From Prinia subflava (taxonomy: Eukaryota > Chordata > Aves > Passeriformes > Cisticolidae), in NCBI RefSeq assembly GCF_021018805.1, contig NC_086247.1, positions 1,565,501-1,629,500 on the forward strand: a stretch of 64,000 nt of DNA. Reading direction: 5' to 3'. Positions 1 to 12,800 of this stretch are shown here, piece after piece (position 1 is the first letter of the stretch; each line of letters begins with the position of its first letter). The notes under the pieces are model-generated. The model saw only the letters and a list, made by a program, of their open reading frames with translations, was not told the DNA's origin and did not search any database. The position numbers and the translations under genes are program-made.

Positions 1-603
1 TCTGGACATTCCCCCCGCTCTCCCAGCATTCAGCTCTGCAAAGTTATGTCATCGTAATTTTTGTTAAAAAGATTTTACGGGGATCCCAGCTGGATCCCAT
101 GGGAGAAGGGGATGATATTCCCTGGGGAACATGAGACAAATGCGGAATAACAGCGATGGGCTCGGGAGTTTCATTCCTTTTCTCTGTGTAATTCCAGGCT
201 GGACTGCCATTTCCGCTGCAATCCAGATTTTGCAGCATGATTTGGAAGTGGTTTTTGGGATGGGAGGGCTCCGGTGGTGACAGGGGATATTTTGGGGACT
301 GAGGGGACATTGCACAGCCGGGGGTCACAGAAGAAACCTGCACATCCCTCCTGCCTGGCATTCCCATTTCCCCTCACATTGTCACCCGTGTCCCAGCTCC
401 TGCTGTTCCCTAAGGATCTGCCTGTCTCTGCACAGCCCAGGATGGGCTTTTCCGTGTTTCAGCTGTTTGGAAATTCGAGGGAAATGGTGCCACATCTCCT
501 GTTTGCTCTGCAGATGGTCCTCACTGGCATCCCAAGGTCGTCCTGATCATCCCAGGATGGGAGGCACCAAACAGGGCAGAGGTGGGAGAATTCCAACCTT
601 CCC
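1..603. other. Intergenic, no gene seen
   Basis: Ordinary non-coding sequence up to the first CR1. Short overlapping reading frames lack any recognisable domain or codon pattern. Confidence 0.5.
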
Positions 604-1145
604 CTCCCAGGATCCTGGAATGGTTTGGGTTGGAGGGGACCTTCAAGATAATCCCATTCCAACCCCCTGCCATGGGCAGGGACACCTTCCACTATCCCAG
701 GTAGATCCAGGCCCCTTCCAACCTGGCCTTGGACACTGCCAGGGATCCAGGGGGCAGCCACAGCTGCTCTGGGAAACCTGTGCTTCACCACCCTCACAGA
801 GAAGAATTCCTGTGAATTCCCATCCAACCCTTCCCTCTGGCAGTGGGAAGCCATTCCCTGTGTCCTGTCCCTCCATCCCTTGTCCCAAGTCCCTCTCCAG
901 CTCTCCTGGAGCCCCTTCAGGCACTGGAAGGGGCTCTGAGGTCTCCCTGGATCCTTCCCTTCTCCAGGCTGGACATTCCCAGCTCTCCCAGCCTGGCTCC
1001 AGAGCAGAGGGGCTCCAGCCCTTGGAGCATCTCCGTGGTCTCCTCTAGACCTGCTCCAGCAGCTCCTGCCATCCATGTGCATGATTCCAGACCTGGATAC
1101 AGTACTCCTGATGGGATCTCATGAGGGCAGAGTAGAGGGATGATA
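604..1145 (-). mobile_element. CR1 LINE 3' fragment
   Basis: Starts with the inverted CR1 terminus (ggaatggtttgggttgga), continues through the block caccttccactatcccagg and ends near gcagagtagaggga. It is one of the longest 3' copies here and lacks all of ORF2. Confidence 0.85.
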
Positions 1146-1789
1146 TCCTACCCTTTGCTGTCTCTCTGGACAGGGCTCCTCTCTATCCAGGGCAAATACA
1201 GGTTTTCGGAGGAGGAAAAAGCTCTGAACTGAGGAGGAGTCTCTAAAAAACTGATTCATTTGGGAATTTAGACATGGAGGAGTCAAGAAAGGCGTGCAGG
1301 AAGGGAGTTTGGAATTTAAAATGGGAGTGGTGCTAAAGAAAGACCAAAAAACTCCAAAAGACTGAATCAAGAGCTCCATCTTCCTGCCAGCGCTGACCCT
1401 CTCCACCTCCTTTCCTCCTGCTTCCTTTTCTCCCCATTCCGTGGATTCTGAGAGATCAAAATGAGGGGCAAGGGGGGAATGGCACCTCGAGGCTGCAGGA
1501 GGCTGGAAAGGTGGGAGAAGGCTGGAAAGGTGGGAGAAGGCTGGAAAGAAGGGAGATGCTTTATGTGGCTGTGGCACCACCTTCCAACCCTCCTGGTTAC
1601 CATCTCCCAAGAAAAAGGGATTTCAGAGGTTGCACAACATGCCTGGGTCTCCGTGGTGTGACATTTCCTGGGGTACAGGGAACACTTAGCCACCCTCCCA
1701 GGGTTGCTGTTCCCTGAGATTCTCCTCAGGGTTGCTGTTTCCTGAGATATTAAGGTTTTCTCTCAGTTCTTTCTCAGCTCTGCAGGGCG
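1146..1789. other. Intergenic with a short 19-bp tandem repeat
   Basis: Unique-looking sequence. A 19-bp unit (ggctggaaaggtgggagaa) is repeated 2.5-3 times at about 1501-1552. No gene was seen. Confidence 0.5.
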
Positions 1790-2300
1790 TCCCCAGCAGA
1801 GCAGGACACGCGGCAGGACTGGGGCGGATCAGAGGGTCCCGGACCCTTTGTACCATTTCCCTGACTCAACCACCATCCACAATGAACTTTTTATTTACAG
1901 AATCTTACCAATACTTACTACCTATGTTAACATCTCATTTCTACTCTAAACCAATCCTTGTGATACAACTCAGCAGAAAATGGGGGACGAGAACAAGAAC
2001 AAGGAGGACAGGACCACTCCCCAATTCCTCCATCTTGCCTCTTCAAACCCATATACTAAAAATCCTAAATTCTACATTTACACTCTTTGATAAACTAAAT
2101 ACTACTTATTTTGAATTCTTTTGGCTTGTGATTCTTCATGCAATGTGGGCATTCACTCCCATGGCCAGGGATCAGAGGCAGTGTCCTCCTGGGCTCTGTG
2201 TGAGGCTGGCTGAGCCCCTTGGACAGATCCCAGATCCCCTGTCTGGTCTCCAAACCCTCCAGGGCAGCCAGAGGGATCTCCTGGACTCCGACACCACCTG
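1790..2300 (-). mobile_element. Endogenous retrovirus LTR/leader fragment
   Basis: Reading the minus strand, the segment holds an AATAAA-type signal (plus: tttttatttacag at about 1889), then text resembling passerine ERV leaders, including atatgggtttgaagaggc. The blocks tcctccatcttg and atatactaaaa recur in the 24-kb element. No viral protein is encoded. Boundaries are uncertain. Confidence 0.5.
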
Positions 2301-3504
2301 AGGTGGCATGAATAACTTGTTTTTTTGCCACCCCAGCTGACATTAATAACTTGTTCTTGGTGTTAAAGCTGCACGGAAATGTAAGACAAACAGCCCCAAA
2401 CTCCTGGGGGCAGAGGTGAGAGCAGCCCTGTGCTCTCTGCTCCGCTCCAATTAACACCAGCCACGGGGTGGGTTGAATTTCACACGGATTCTTGCCACGC
2501 TTTGTCACCCAGAGCTGAGCCAGGTGTTTTCCATGGGTGCTCCTGGCTCAGATTCCACCTCTCGTTGCTCAGATTGTGGCGATGCACTCGCCCGTTGCTG
2601 CTCCAGAGGTTTGAGCTCAGACCAGTAAAACCTGCTGGTTCCAGCAGCACCCATTTAGCACCAAACTATGAAAGGAAAGATGCCAAAAAATATTTCGAGT
2701 TCAATTCACTCAGTAGATAAAGGATGGTGGCACTTTGTGTGTGACCACTCAGGTACTTTTTATAAGGACAAGGTGGAATTCCAACAACTGTTGGAATTCA
2801 ACTCCTGGGTTGTTCAAGGCAATTTAGATAAAACTGAATTTTTCTCCTTGTTTTATTTTCACCTCGAGTTTTCTTGTCCTCGAGCTGGTTGGAACCAAGT
2901 GACCCGAAACCACGAATTTTGGGAACGGTGAAAATTTAAAAATACCGAAACTATCCTGAGAAGTCCTTCCTTCCTTGGGAAATGGGCCGGGAGGAGGGAT
3001 TTGCATTTTCTTCTCTTGTCAGGAGGTGGCAGCGGCAGGTCCCAGCTCTGCCAGCGCCTTCCCTCGGGATGGACTGGGATGGGAGTGTTCCCATGCCAGC
3101 ACCACAACCCCTTCTCCTAAGGGATGTGATGGAGAAAGGAATTCCTTTGGAACCTGTGGACGAGGAATAAATCCATCCCAGGCCTCTCTTTGACCCTTTC
3201 CCATGGCTACAGGCCCCCCTGAGCCCTCCCTTCCCAGACTGAAAAATAATCCATCTGTCTCACAACTCCTCGTGTTGCCTGGGGTTAAATCCATGTTCCA
3301 AACCCCATGGAGTGCTGGGATCACAGGGATGTGGTGGGATAGCTCAGAGAGCTGAGTCCTGCTGTGACTGGCAGAGGGGTAGATCAGGGCAGGTGGGGTT
3401 GTTGTGGGTGTCTGGTAACAGCCTGGTCAGATGGGAGTAGATAAGGCCTTTTCCAGACATCTGGAACAAGCCTCACGTTCCCAACTGCCTTCTGTTATAG
3501 TAAA
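2301..3504. other. Intergenic, no gene seen
   Basis: No splice-bounded coding exon or repeat family recognised. A tRNA-like string at about 3335 was considered and rejected. Confidence 0.45.
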
Positions 3505-3625
3505 GCCATTCCCTCTTCTCCTGCCACCCCAGGCCCTTCTCCAAAGTCCCTCTCCAGCTCTCCTGGAGCCCCTTTAGGCACTGGAAGGGGCTCTGAGGTC
3601 TCCTCAGAGCCTTCTCTTCTCCAGG
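3505..3625 (-). mobile_element. CR1 LINE internal 3'-UTR fragment
   Basis: About 120 bp matching the block ccctctccagctctcctgga through tctcttctccagg. Both ends are truncated. Confidence 0.75.
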
Positions 3626-4892
3626 AAGAAGAATCCCATTTCAGCCTTTCCTCGTAGGGGAGTTGTTGTTCTTCTCACCTTTCCCAAGGAGAAATGCTCT
3701 GGGAATCAAAATTTTTGGGGTCAGAAAAATCTTCCTGAAATCTTCAAGCATCTGGAGGCCATACCTGGGCTGTTTTTTGGTGCAGGACACCCTGGGCCTC
3801 TCACCTGGGCAGCGGAATCTTCATTTAAGTTTTCTACTGGTTTGGGCAGCTCCCAGCAGCCAAAAACGTGAATATTTCCAGCTCCTTTGCCAAGCCTTGC
3901 AGGATTAGAGGGAGATGAAAAGGGCCTGGAGGCAAAGCTGGTACTTTTCAGCTGGGTTATTTAGTGTTTTACACGTGTTGTCCTTGTTCTTCCCTTCTGG
4001 GTCAGCGAGAAGTGACTCAGGCAGGAAAGTATCTCCTGCTCCTTGGATTAAGTCTGGAATGAAGGCAGGGGGATAATTAAAGCAGGTGACAGCTCCACCG
4101 AGTGAGTGATTTACATTCCTGCATCATTAACAATGCCTTGGAAAGGCTGGATGGAGCAAATCATCTCCAAAAAAGTGATGGCTGCCTCAGCCAGAGTTGA
4201 TGGGAAGGGAGAGTTTCTCACCTTGGAAGCAAAAAGAACAAAAGGGAGCGAGAAAAGAATTGATAGGGAAGGAATTAAAATTCCCACCAGTCATAAATAT
4301 ATGATCAATCCTTTCTGTGCAAGTCATAAACACGAATTTGGGAATTATTAACTCCTCTAAGATTCCACCGTGGGATCGCTGGATCCATGTGCTGGCCTCT
4401 GGCCAGGGAAGTGATGGATGTGAGGGTCTCACCCTGAAAGAGTTAAGAGCTACACAGAGGTTAATCCAAATAACAGCCTGGAGATAAGAGGCACCTGCAT
4501 GGAATTCAGAGAGGGAGAGAAACAGGTTGGAAAAAAAAAAAAAAAAAAAGGAAAGGCAGGTGAAGGATTGCCTGGAGGGAACAGGACTCCCTGTAAAAAT
4601 AAATCATCTTGTTCCTGCCTTCTTGTCCTGGGGAACACCCAAAGCATCTCTGAGCCCCAGGAGCAGCTCACAGCACATGGCTGGGGCAAAGAGGGGGACA
4701 CGGCAAGGTCTGGTGGGAATTTGGGATGAGCAGCAGAGCTAAGGAACCCTTTGAGGGGCGTGTCTGCCCTGGGTCTGGCTTTAATCCCACTCTCTGTTGG
4801 AGCCAGGAGATATCAGAAACCCGGGATGCATCAAAAGGAATGTGACCAGCAGGTCCAGGGATGGGATTCCCTCCCTCTGCTCCACTCCCTCT
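3626..4892. other. Intergenic with an A-run
   Basis: Non-coding. A run of about 20 A lies at 4530-4549. No gene or dated repeat was seen. Confidence 0.45.
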
Positions 4893-5705
4893 AGATCCCA
4901 CCTGGAGTTCTGCATCCAGCTCTGAGGGCATCAGCACAAGGACATGGAGCTGCTGGAGCAGGTCCAGAGGAGACCAAGATGATGCTCCAAGGAGCCTCTG
5001 TGCTCTGGAGCCAGGCTGGGAGAGCTGGGAATGTCAAACCTGGAGAAGGGAAGGCTCCAGGGAGATCTCAGAGCCCTTCCAGTGCCTAAAGGGGCTCCAG
5101 GAGAGCTGGAGAGGGACCTGGGACAAGGGATGGAGGGACAGGACACAGGGAATGGCTTTAAACTGGAATAGAGTAAGGATAAATGGGATATTGGGAAGGA
5201 ATTCTTCCCTGTGAGGGTGGTAAGGGGCTGAGATGGAATTCCCAGAGCGGCTGTGGCTGCTCCATTCCTGAGTATCCAAGGCCTGGTTGGACAGCGTCTG
5301 GAGCAGCCTGGGATAGTACACGATGTCTCTGCCCATGGCAAGGGGCTCCAGGGAGAGAAGGCTCCAGGGAAACCTCAGAGCCCTTCCAGTGCCTAAAGGG
5401 GCTCCAGGAGAGCTGGAGAGGGACTGGGGACAAGGGATGGAGGGACAGGACAAGGAGTAATGGCTTCAAACTGGAATAGGGTAAGGATAAATGGGATATT
5501 GGGAAGGAATTCTTCCCTGTGAGGGTGGTGAGGCCCTGGAATTCCATTCCAGTGCAGCTGTGGCTGCCCCATCCCTTCAAGGCCAGGTTGGAGGGGGCTT
5601 GGATCAACCTGGGATAGTGGAAGGTGTCCCTGCCCATGGCAGGGGGTGGGAATGAGATAATCTTGAAGATCCCTTCCCACCCAAACCATCCCATGATTCT
5701 CTGTC
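4893..5705 (+). mobile_element. CR1 LINE 3' region with an internal tandem duplication
   Basis: Reads from tggagttctgcatccagctc to the terminal ccaaaccatcccatgattc. The segment 5054-5340 recurs at 5361-5650 with an offset of 307-308 bp, so the copy carries its 3' UTR twice. Confidence 0.85.
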
Positions 5706-6469
5706 CCAGTTCAGTGCCGAGGTGGAAAACGAGTGTGGAGAGAGCTGCCAAACTTCCTGCATCCTCTGCAGCTCCAGTCTGTGTCAAACCCAGCTGCTCC
5801 CAGGCGTGAAAGCCACAACTCTCTGCTCAGCCGCATCCTCCGAGCCTATGGCTTGTCCCACCAGGGGGACACACGTCCTTTCCCTGAGGGCACCTTCCAG
5901 AAGCCCAGTTATGGGAATTCCCTGACCTTTACACACTCCAGAGGCTTGGGAGAGGGGTGAAGTGTCTCCAGAGCTGTGCCAGGGTAATGGTTTTTAAGCC
6001 AGGCAGAGACAGGTTGGATCCTGGCCATACATTGTAGGGGATTGTAGTAAAATCAATTAGGAGGAGTAAGGCTGCTGTGACTAATGAGCTAATGAGTGGT
6101 GCCTTGGTGAAAACGGCTCTAAAAGAGCTGCAGGGTTGGATTCCTGACTCGTTATTCACAGGGACAGGCCAGAGTCAGGCTTGGCATTCTTTATTTTTTA
6201 CCTTGCTTTTCCAGCATTCTCTTTAACTTTTAAAGAGATTCCTCATCAATAGAGGAGATGGAGAAGGGCAGGGATACCTGTTTAATTCTTCTCTTCCTGA
6301 TGCAAGGATCCCAGCTCCGGAGAATTTTGGTTTCTGTGAGGGACAGGTGGGGACTGTGATGTCCCAGAGGTGAAACTCGTGGTGATTTAATCCCTGGAAT
6401 CTCCCCAGCAGCAGTTCAGTGCTCGGATTAACCCATCCTTGCTGCTTCCATGAGTGCCTTTCATCCCTG
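5706..6469. other. Intergenic, no gene seen
   Basis: Unique-looking sequence between two CR1 copies, with no coding signal. Confidence 0.45.
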
Positions 6470-6890
6470 ACCCTGGAACTGCTGGAGCACATCCAGAGGA
6501 GGCCAAGGAGACGCTCCAAGGGCTGGAGCCAGGCTGGGAGAGCTGGGAATGTCCAGCTTGGAGAAGGGAAGGCTCCAGGGAACTCCTCAGAGCCCATTCC
6601 AGTGCCTGAAGGGGCTCCAGGAGAGCTGGAGAGGGACTTGGGACAAGGGGTGGAGGCACAAACCAAGGGGGAATGGCTTCAAACAGGAATAGGGTAAGGA
6701 TAAATGGGATATTGGGAAGAAATCCTTCCCTGTGAGGGTGGTGAGGGGCTGGAATGGAATTCCCAGAGAAGCTGTGGCTGCCCCATCTCTGCAGTTATTC
6801 AGGTCTGGAGCAGCCTGGGGTAGTGGAGGGTGTCCCTGCCCATGGCCAGGGCTGGAATGGGACGATCTTTAAGTCTCTTCCAACAAAAGT
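6470..6890 (+). mobile_element. CR1 LINE 3' fragment
   Basis: From ctggaactgctggagcacat through the gctccaggagagctggag block to tttaagtctcttccaac. The usual terminal octamer is degraded. Confidence 0.82.
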
Positions 6891-8164
6891 TTAGCAGCAG
6901 CCCATGACAACGTCGTGTCAGCACCTCTCCGCCCTTAAATCCAATCCCATCCTTCACTCCTGCATCCGCCTGCTCTGGAAATTCGGGATTCATAGGAGAG
7001 ACACATCAAGAGCTCATTAGAATAATGAATATGGAGAGTTCAAAATCATTAAGTCAAGAAGTGCCTGCAGCCCTTGATCCCTGAAACTCTGCCCTGGAAG
7101 TGAATGAGGAATTTTAGGATTTGCAGTGGAACTGGGCAGCCTGGGAAGTTGTGGGATTTGGAAATTTCCAGGCTGGGTGCAAGTGAGGCAGGTCTGATGA
7201 AGATGCCTCCACCCTGAGACTGCTTCAGCTGGTGAGGAAAAGAGTTTGGCACGGGATTCCCAGGCTGGAAGTAAACACTTGGCTGAACTTTCCCTTTTAT
7301 TTATGACAACAAGCTCACCTGCAGTGCGAGAGTTGTATTAATTTCCCTTTGAACAGATATGCTAAAAAAGTTTTTTTTTTTTTTAATCCATCTTGTGACA
7401 AGGCAGATTTATGCAGATTTTGTGTCTTTTTAGCTGTTTTTTTTATGCAATTAGTGAGAACCCTCCTCCAATTGCACAGGTTGTGGTTTCCTAGAAAATA
7501 ATAAAAAGAATGCCACAAAACAATATTGGAATGTTCTCATTAGTTGTTATTATTATTTTTTTTTGGTTAGTTGCCAGCCCTGCAAAGCAGCAGCACAGGG
7601 TGTGCACAAAAGAGGAAACATTTCAGGACTCAGATAATATCAACTGAAACCATAAACAAAGTGTGTTGACACCCCCCTAAAACCACCCTCCAGAGCGAAG
7701 GAAGGAGCAGGATTTAGAGCAGGGTGGTAGCAGAGATTCTTTCATCCAAGATTTTCTAAAGGAGGGAGATCACGTTTCAACTGTACAGGTGAAACCAGTC
7801 ATTTAACACATATTGTTCGAGGCCACTTAATACCAGAAACCAGAAGCCACACCCCATCCTTTTTTTTCTTTTTAATGTCTTTTTTTTTTTTTTTTTGTCC
7901 CTATGAACAAGGCAAACACCGTCAGAGGATTTCGCCTTTCTAACAGGATTATAACATTTTCTGCTGAACACGAGGAATGGCAGACCTGGAATATATCTGA
8001 ATGTCTTTCCCTAGGTAATTTTTGGGGCTGGAAATAACTGCTTAGCTCTCATAATCCACATAATTACTGTGTTAAAGAGGCAGCCGTGCAAACAATCCGT
8101 CGGAATTCCTGAGGATGGAAGTCACCCAGAAGTGGTGTTTAGAAAAGCAACAGGGATTGCTGGA
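6891..8164. other. Intergenic, AT-rich with homopolymer runs
   Basis: T-runs at 7370-7384 and 7877-7896. No gene, RNA gene or known repeat recognised. Confidence 0.45.
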
Positions 8165-8402
8165 ATGCTGAGACCACTTTTAGATTGGATATTATGGAAA
8201 AATTCTCCCCTGTGAGGGTGGGGAGGCCCTGGAATGGATTGTGAGAGAAGCTGTGGCTGCCCCACACCTGGAATTGTCCAAGGCCAGTTTGGATGGGGTC
8301 TGGAGCAGCCTGGGATAGTGGAAGTTGTCCCTGCACATGGCAGGAGGTTGGGACTGGATGGTCTTTAAATTCCCTTCCAACCCAAGCCATTCCATGATCC
8401 TG
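8165..8402 (+). mobile_element. CR1 LINE 3' end
   Basis: Begins at gattggatattatgg and ends with caacccaagccattccatga, the standard CR1 terminus. Confidence 0.82.
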
Positions 8403-8499
8403 GAGCTTTGGATTTGGACAGATGATGATTGGACTTTTTGTCCAGTATTCCTGGAGAATTCCTCCTCTTTTCCCATCCTAAGGCAGGACGAGGCCAATC

Positions 8500-8745
8500 G
8501 GCCTCGAGTCGCACCAGGGAAAGTTCAGATTGGATATCAGGAAAGTTTCTTTGCAGAAAGGGTTGTCAGGCATTGGAACAGGCTCCGGGGTGGTGATGGA
8601 GTCACAACCCTGGAAGAGCTCAAAAAACCTGTGGATGTGGCACTTGAGGACAGGGTTTAGTGGAGAAAATGGTGGTGGTGGTTTGACTCTGAACAGGATG
8701 ATCCTGATAATCCCAGCCTTACTGATTCTGTGATTCCAAGAGTTC
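8500..8745 (+). mobile_element. CR1 LINE 3' end, different subfamily
   Basis: Contains gcaccagggaaagttcagat, ggcattggaacaggctcc, ggatgtggcacttgaggaca and a decayed terminus near ttactgattctgtgatt. The text differs from the neighbouring copy, so it is a separate, older insertion. Confidence 0.65.
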
Positions 8746-9224
8746 AAGTGAATAACCCTGGGAAAAGGTCCTTTGATGGTGGAATAATGAAGGTGGTGCG
8801 GATGTCTCCAACACCATCTTGGATTCAGCTTTTCCCCATTCCTTAGTAAAAGTCTGTGTTGGGAGGGTGCCCGCCATGGCCACCAAAAGGCTCTTCCCTC
8901 CCAGATTTTGTGATTCCACATTTAGACTTGCTCATTCCACTTTGGAGGAGGATTTCCTGGAATGGAGCCAGCCTGAGGTGCAGGAAAATCCAGCAGATGC
9001 CTGTTGGGAATGGGAAAAGTGTTTGGGAAGCACAGAAGTCATGAGCTTGCAACCACACTGGGAGAGGGCTGGCTCAGAGCAGAGGGGCTTCTCCCTTCCG
9101 TCCTTCCTCAGGATAATGAGCCCAAGAGGTTCCTTTGGCCCAAACTTTTGGGTCCTGGTCCTGTTTTTTTTCCCAGTCCTCCGTGCTTTTTCCAGTGAGT
9201 GAGGGATTGAAAGTCAGATTTCCA

Positions 9225-9343
9225 CTTCTAGACCAGGCTGGACAAGTCTTGGAGCAACCTGGTCTAGTGGAGGGTGTCCCTGTCCATGGAGAGGGTTTGG
9301 AATGAGATGATCCCTTCCAATCCAAACCATTCCATGATTCTTC
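9225..9343 (+). mobile_element. CR1 LINE 3' terminus
   Basis: About 120 bp from ctagaccaggctggacaag to ccaaaccattccatgattct, lying 350 bp upstream of the LYPD2 promoter. Confidence 0.8.
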
Positions 9344-9694
9344 TCCTCCTGATAAACTCTGGACCCCACTAAAGGTGAAAACACAAAGGAGAAAAACCCA
9401 TGAGGTTCAGTTCCTAGATGCTCACACCCACCAAGGATTTTTTTTTTACCCAGGATCTTTTGAAAACACTCCAAAAAAGGAGAGGAAATATCCCCAAGCT
9501 GCAAGACAAGACCTGGGCACCAGGATTATTCAACACCCCGGGCCTTCCACATCCTGCTCGGACACAAAACACCAGGCTTAACCAATCCCAGCCATTGTCT
9601 GCCCTTCAAAAACAGGTTTTCTTCTCAAAGGAACATGAAAAGAGGTGACGAAACAGCAAGAGGTGGTACCAGCTTTGGAGCTCCTTCAATTCAA

Positions 9695-9700
9695 TATATA
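9695..9700 (+). promoter_or_regulatory. Candidate TATA box of LYPD2
   Basis: TATATA in the context CAATATATACTC, 125-130 bp upstream of the LYPD2 ATG. It would give a 5' UTR of roughly 95-100 nt if transcription starts about 30 bp downstream. Placement is inferred from the motif and distance only. Confidence 0.5.
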
Positions 9701-9824
9701 CTCAGCGGGAGTCGTTTTTCCAGTGGATTTGGATCTGGGGACGGTGCATGGCAAATCACCAGGACCTGTGGCATCGGTGAAGAGTGGTGACAACTCTGTG
9801 ACCAGACCACGAGGGCTGTGCAGG

Positions 9825-12800
9825 ATGAAGGTGTTTTTGTCTCTTCTGTTGGCTGCTGCCACTTGTGTGGATTTGGGTGAGTTTCTGCTGGGATTTATCC
9901 AGACTCCTTCAGGAGATGCAGCACGATGGGATGGGATGAGCCCTGTTCCCTCTGAGAGCCACGTCCCTGCCTTCAGGCAGTTTTCAGGGGAAAAAATCTG
10001 TCTTTGGAATATTTCCGTATCTTCAGGATGGTGATGGTGTGGTTGAGATTGTCAGGATCTTTAGGAAGTTTCACAAGGCAGAGTGTGATTAAACCGTGTC
10101 ATTCCTTTAATGCAAATTCCCACTCTCACTTTTTCCGTGTTCATGCTCAATCTCACTCTCTCTTTTTTTTTGTTTTTTTAACATTACTTTTAACTCTCTG
10201 TACCTTTTTTGATACTTAGCCCTGGATGTCAGTTCCATGCAGCGTGTGTGGGAGCTCTCCAAAAGTGTTACATGTGGGATTTATCCAATTTTAGTTGTTA
10301 GATATGGGAAAGAGGGGCTGGGACACTGCTGGTGGCCCAGGTACTCCAGGACTGATGTTTATCATGGAATGATTTGGGTTAGGAGGGACCTTAAAGATTC
10401 AAAGTGAGACACTGGAACAGGTTACCCCAAAAAGCTGTGGATGCAAATTCCTGGGAGTGTCCAAGGCTGGGCAGGGCTTGGAGTGACCTGGTGCAGTGGA
10501 AGGTGCTGCTGCCCATGGCAGGGGGTGGAATTCCAGGATCATAAAGGTCCCTTCCAACCCGAACCCTTCTGGGATTCCATTCCATGATTCCGTGATCCTC
10601 CCTCCATCCTTTCTGTCCCCTGTTTCTACCACCAAACCAAGTTCCTGGACCAAAAATTGATGATCCCGATTTGTTGGTGTTCTCCTGGATGTCCAAGATA
10701 ATTCATGAGCGGTTCCAGTCCAGGATCTGTGACTTTCACTGGGATATTCTCAAATCCAGACAGTGCTGGGTCTGATTTTATCTGTGCCTGTCTATGGAGC
10801 TGTGTTAGGATATTTAACTCCTATTTATTTCCTTCTTGTGCAAGGATATTTTTGGTCCTCCCTCCTTGCTGAGCAGACTCTGCAGGGGAGGAACGGGCGG
10901 TGGCTTGTTTGGTTTTCTTTTCAGAGAGGAACACAAATCCCGTGGGCTGGATTTGTCCAGCATCATGAAATGTGAGATTAAGAACGGTGCTTCCTCCTAA
11001 AGATGAATTTCACAACTGTCAGAAGTGGAATTAGTGCAAACAAAGCATCAGGTCACAATGGGCAAAGCAAGAGAATGAAGTTTGCTTTAGCAGGAAAATT
11101 GCTGTGTTTGTTTAAAAAAAGGTCTTTTTTTTCTGGCTCATTAATTAGGATAGTGTCTATTTTTACAGTGTGACTTGTTTGGCTGGGCCTGTTGACATCC
11201 CACTGGAGCTGTGCTGGGAGGAGCTGAATGATTTCTCCTTCTTAGTGAGGTTTAAAGGAATTTCAGCAGCAATGTCACACTGACAGGGTGACAAGGGCTT
11301 CCCAGACCAAAGCGGGGCTGCTGGGGTGTGGTGGCACCAAAATACATCGGTGGGGCTGTAGCACACACCTTGAGGTATCTGCTGGGGGGTGGGAGAGAGC
11401 ACCTAGAGGAGAGGACCCAGATCAAATGTTGGGTTCCTCAGAAAAAATCGCCCCAAAAACCCCCAAACCACCCCAAAAACCACCTTAAAATAACTCTGAA
11501 ACCACCCCCAAACCCAACTGCATGTCCCACAGTGCAGGTTAGCCCCAAAACCCCCAAAACGACCCCAAAAACCACCCTAAAATAACCCTGAAACCATCCC
11601 CAAACCCAATCGCGTGTCCCACGGCGCAGGTGAGCCCCAAAAACCCCAAAAAACACCCTAAAATAACCCTGAAACCATCCCCAAACCCAACCGCGTGTCC
11701 CACAGTGCAGGTTAGCCTTAAACCCCCCAAACCACCCCAAAAACCACCCTAAAATAACCCTGAAACCATCCCCAAACCCAACCGCGTGTCCCACGGCGCA
11801 GGTGAGCCCCCAAAAACCCCAAAAAAACACCCCCAAAACCACCCTAAAACAGAGAAAAAATAGGGAGAAAAATAACATTAAAAACTTGTCAAAAACCAGC
11901 TCTTTTTTTGGTGATAGGAAGCACCAAACACAGTTTTAATTTGATATCTTTACCTTGGAGTGCTCTGTGTCACATCAGTCTGGGTTCTTCGGTGTTTTTC
12001 TCCAAAGTTTCTCCATCTCAGAAGATTTTAGGCACCGAAAAGTTTTGGGCTGTGGTTATTTTGTGTTGTAGGAGCTGGGAATCACCTGCAGCTCTCAAGG
12101 GCTTTACAGCTTCACAGGGATGAGGAACCTCTCTGAAGCAGTGAGGGACAGGGCAGGAGGAGCTGGCTCAGGATGGATTTGGAGTCTTGAGTAACAAATT
12201 TTGTGTCTGCGGTCTCTGCCTAGAGCAGAACTTGCCACTTGTAATCCTTTCATGCTGCTGCTGTCTGGTTTAATTCTTCCCTGTAAGGGTGATGCACACA
12301 ACCTGGGCACAGGTTTTCCCAGAGAATCTGTGGCTGCCCCATCCCTGGAAGTGTCAAAGGCCAGGTTGGACAGGACTTGGAGCAACCTGGGATGGTGGAA
12401 GCTGTCCCTGTCCATGGGAGGGGTCTGGAACTGGAAGTTTTTAAGATTCTTTCCAACCCAAACTGTTCCATGATTTAAAATAACCCCTCAGTCATTCTCA
12501 CAAACCCAAAATCTCAGCACAAGGGGAAGGGTTATGTTCAGTTTCTTCTCACGGCTCGGTGAATTTGATGGAGACAAATTCCTGCTGTCTGGGACACCCT
12601 CCCAGCCTTCAGGAAGGGCTGGCAGAGTGGAGAGCACCAGAGGAAATTCTCACTGCTGCAACTCACGTCCAAATCTGACGTTTCTGTGGTGTTCAGATCC
12701 TTCACCAAGGGGACAAACCTGACCAAGCTGACGAATTTCTGTTTCTGTGACTGACCTGGTAGAGAAGGGATGAGCTGTGGATATTTTCTACCTGGACTTC

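Noticed and set aside
3330..3390. tRNA- or SINE-like head (gggatagctcagagagctga)
   Set aside because: Resembles an A box, but there is no B box, cloverleaf or SINE body.
5158..5787. 209-codon minus-strand frame, and many similar P/S/L-rich frames
   Set aside because: Antisense of CR1 3' UTR. The same peptides recur wherever CR1 occurs.
11438..11878. 146-codon minus-strand frame through the minisatellite
   Set aside because: Repeat length is near a multiple of three in places; composition-driven, no domain.
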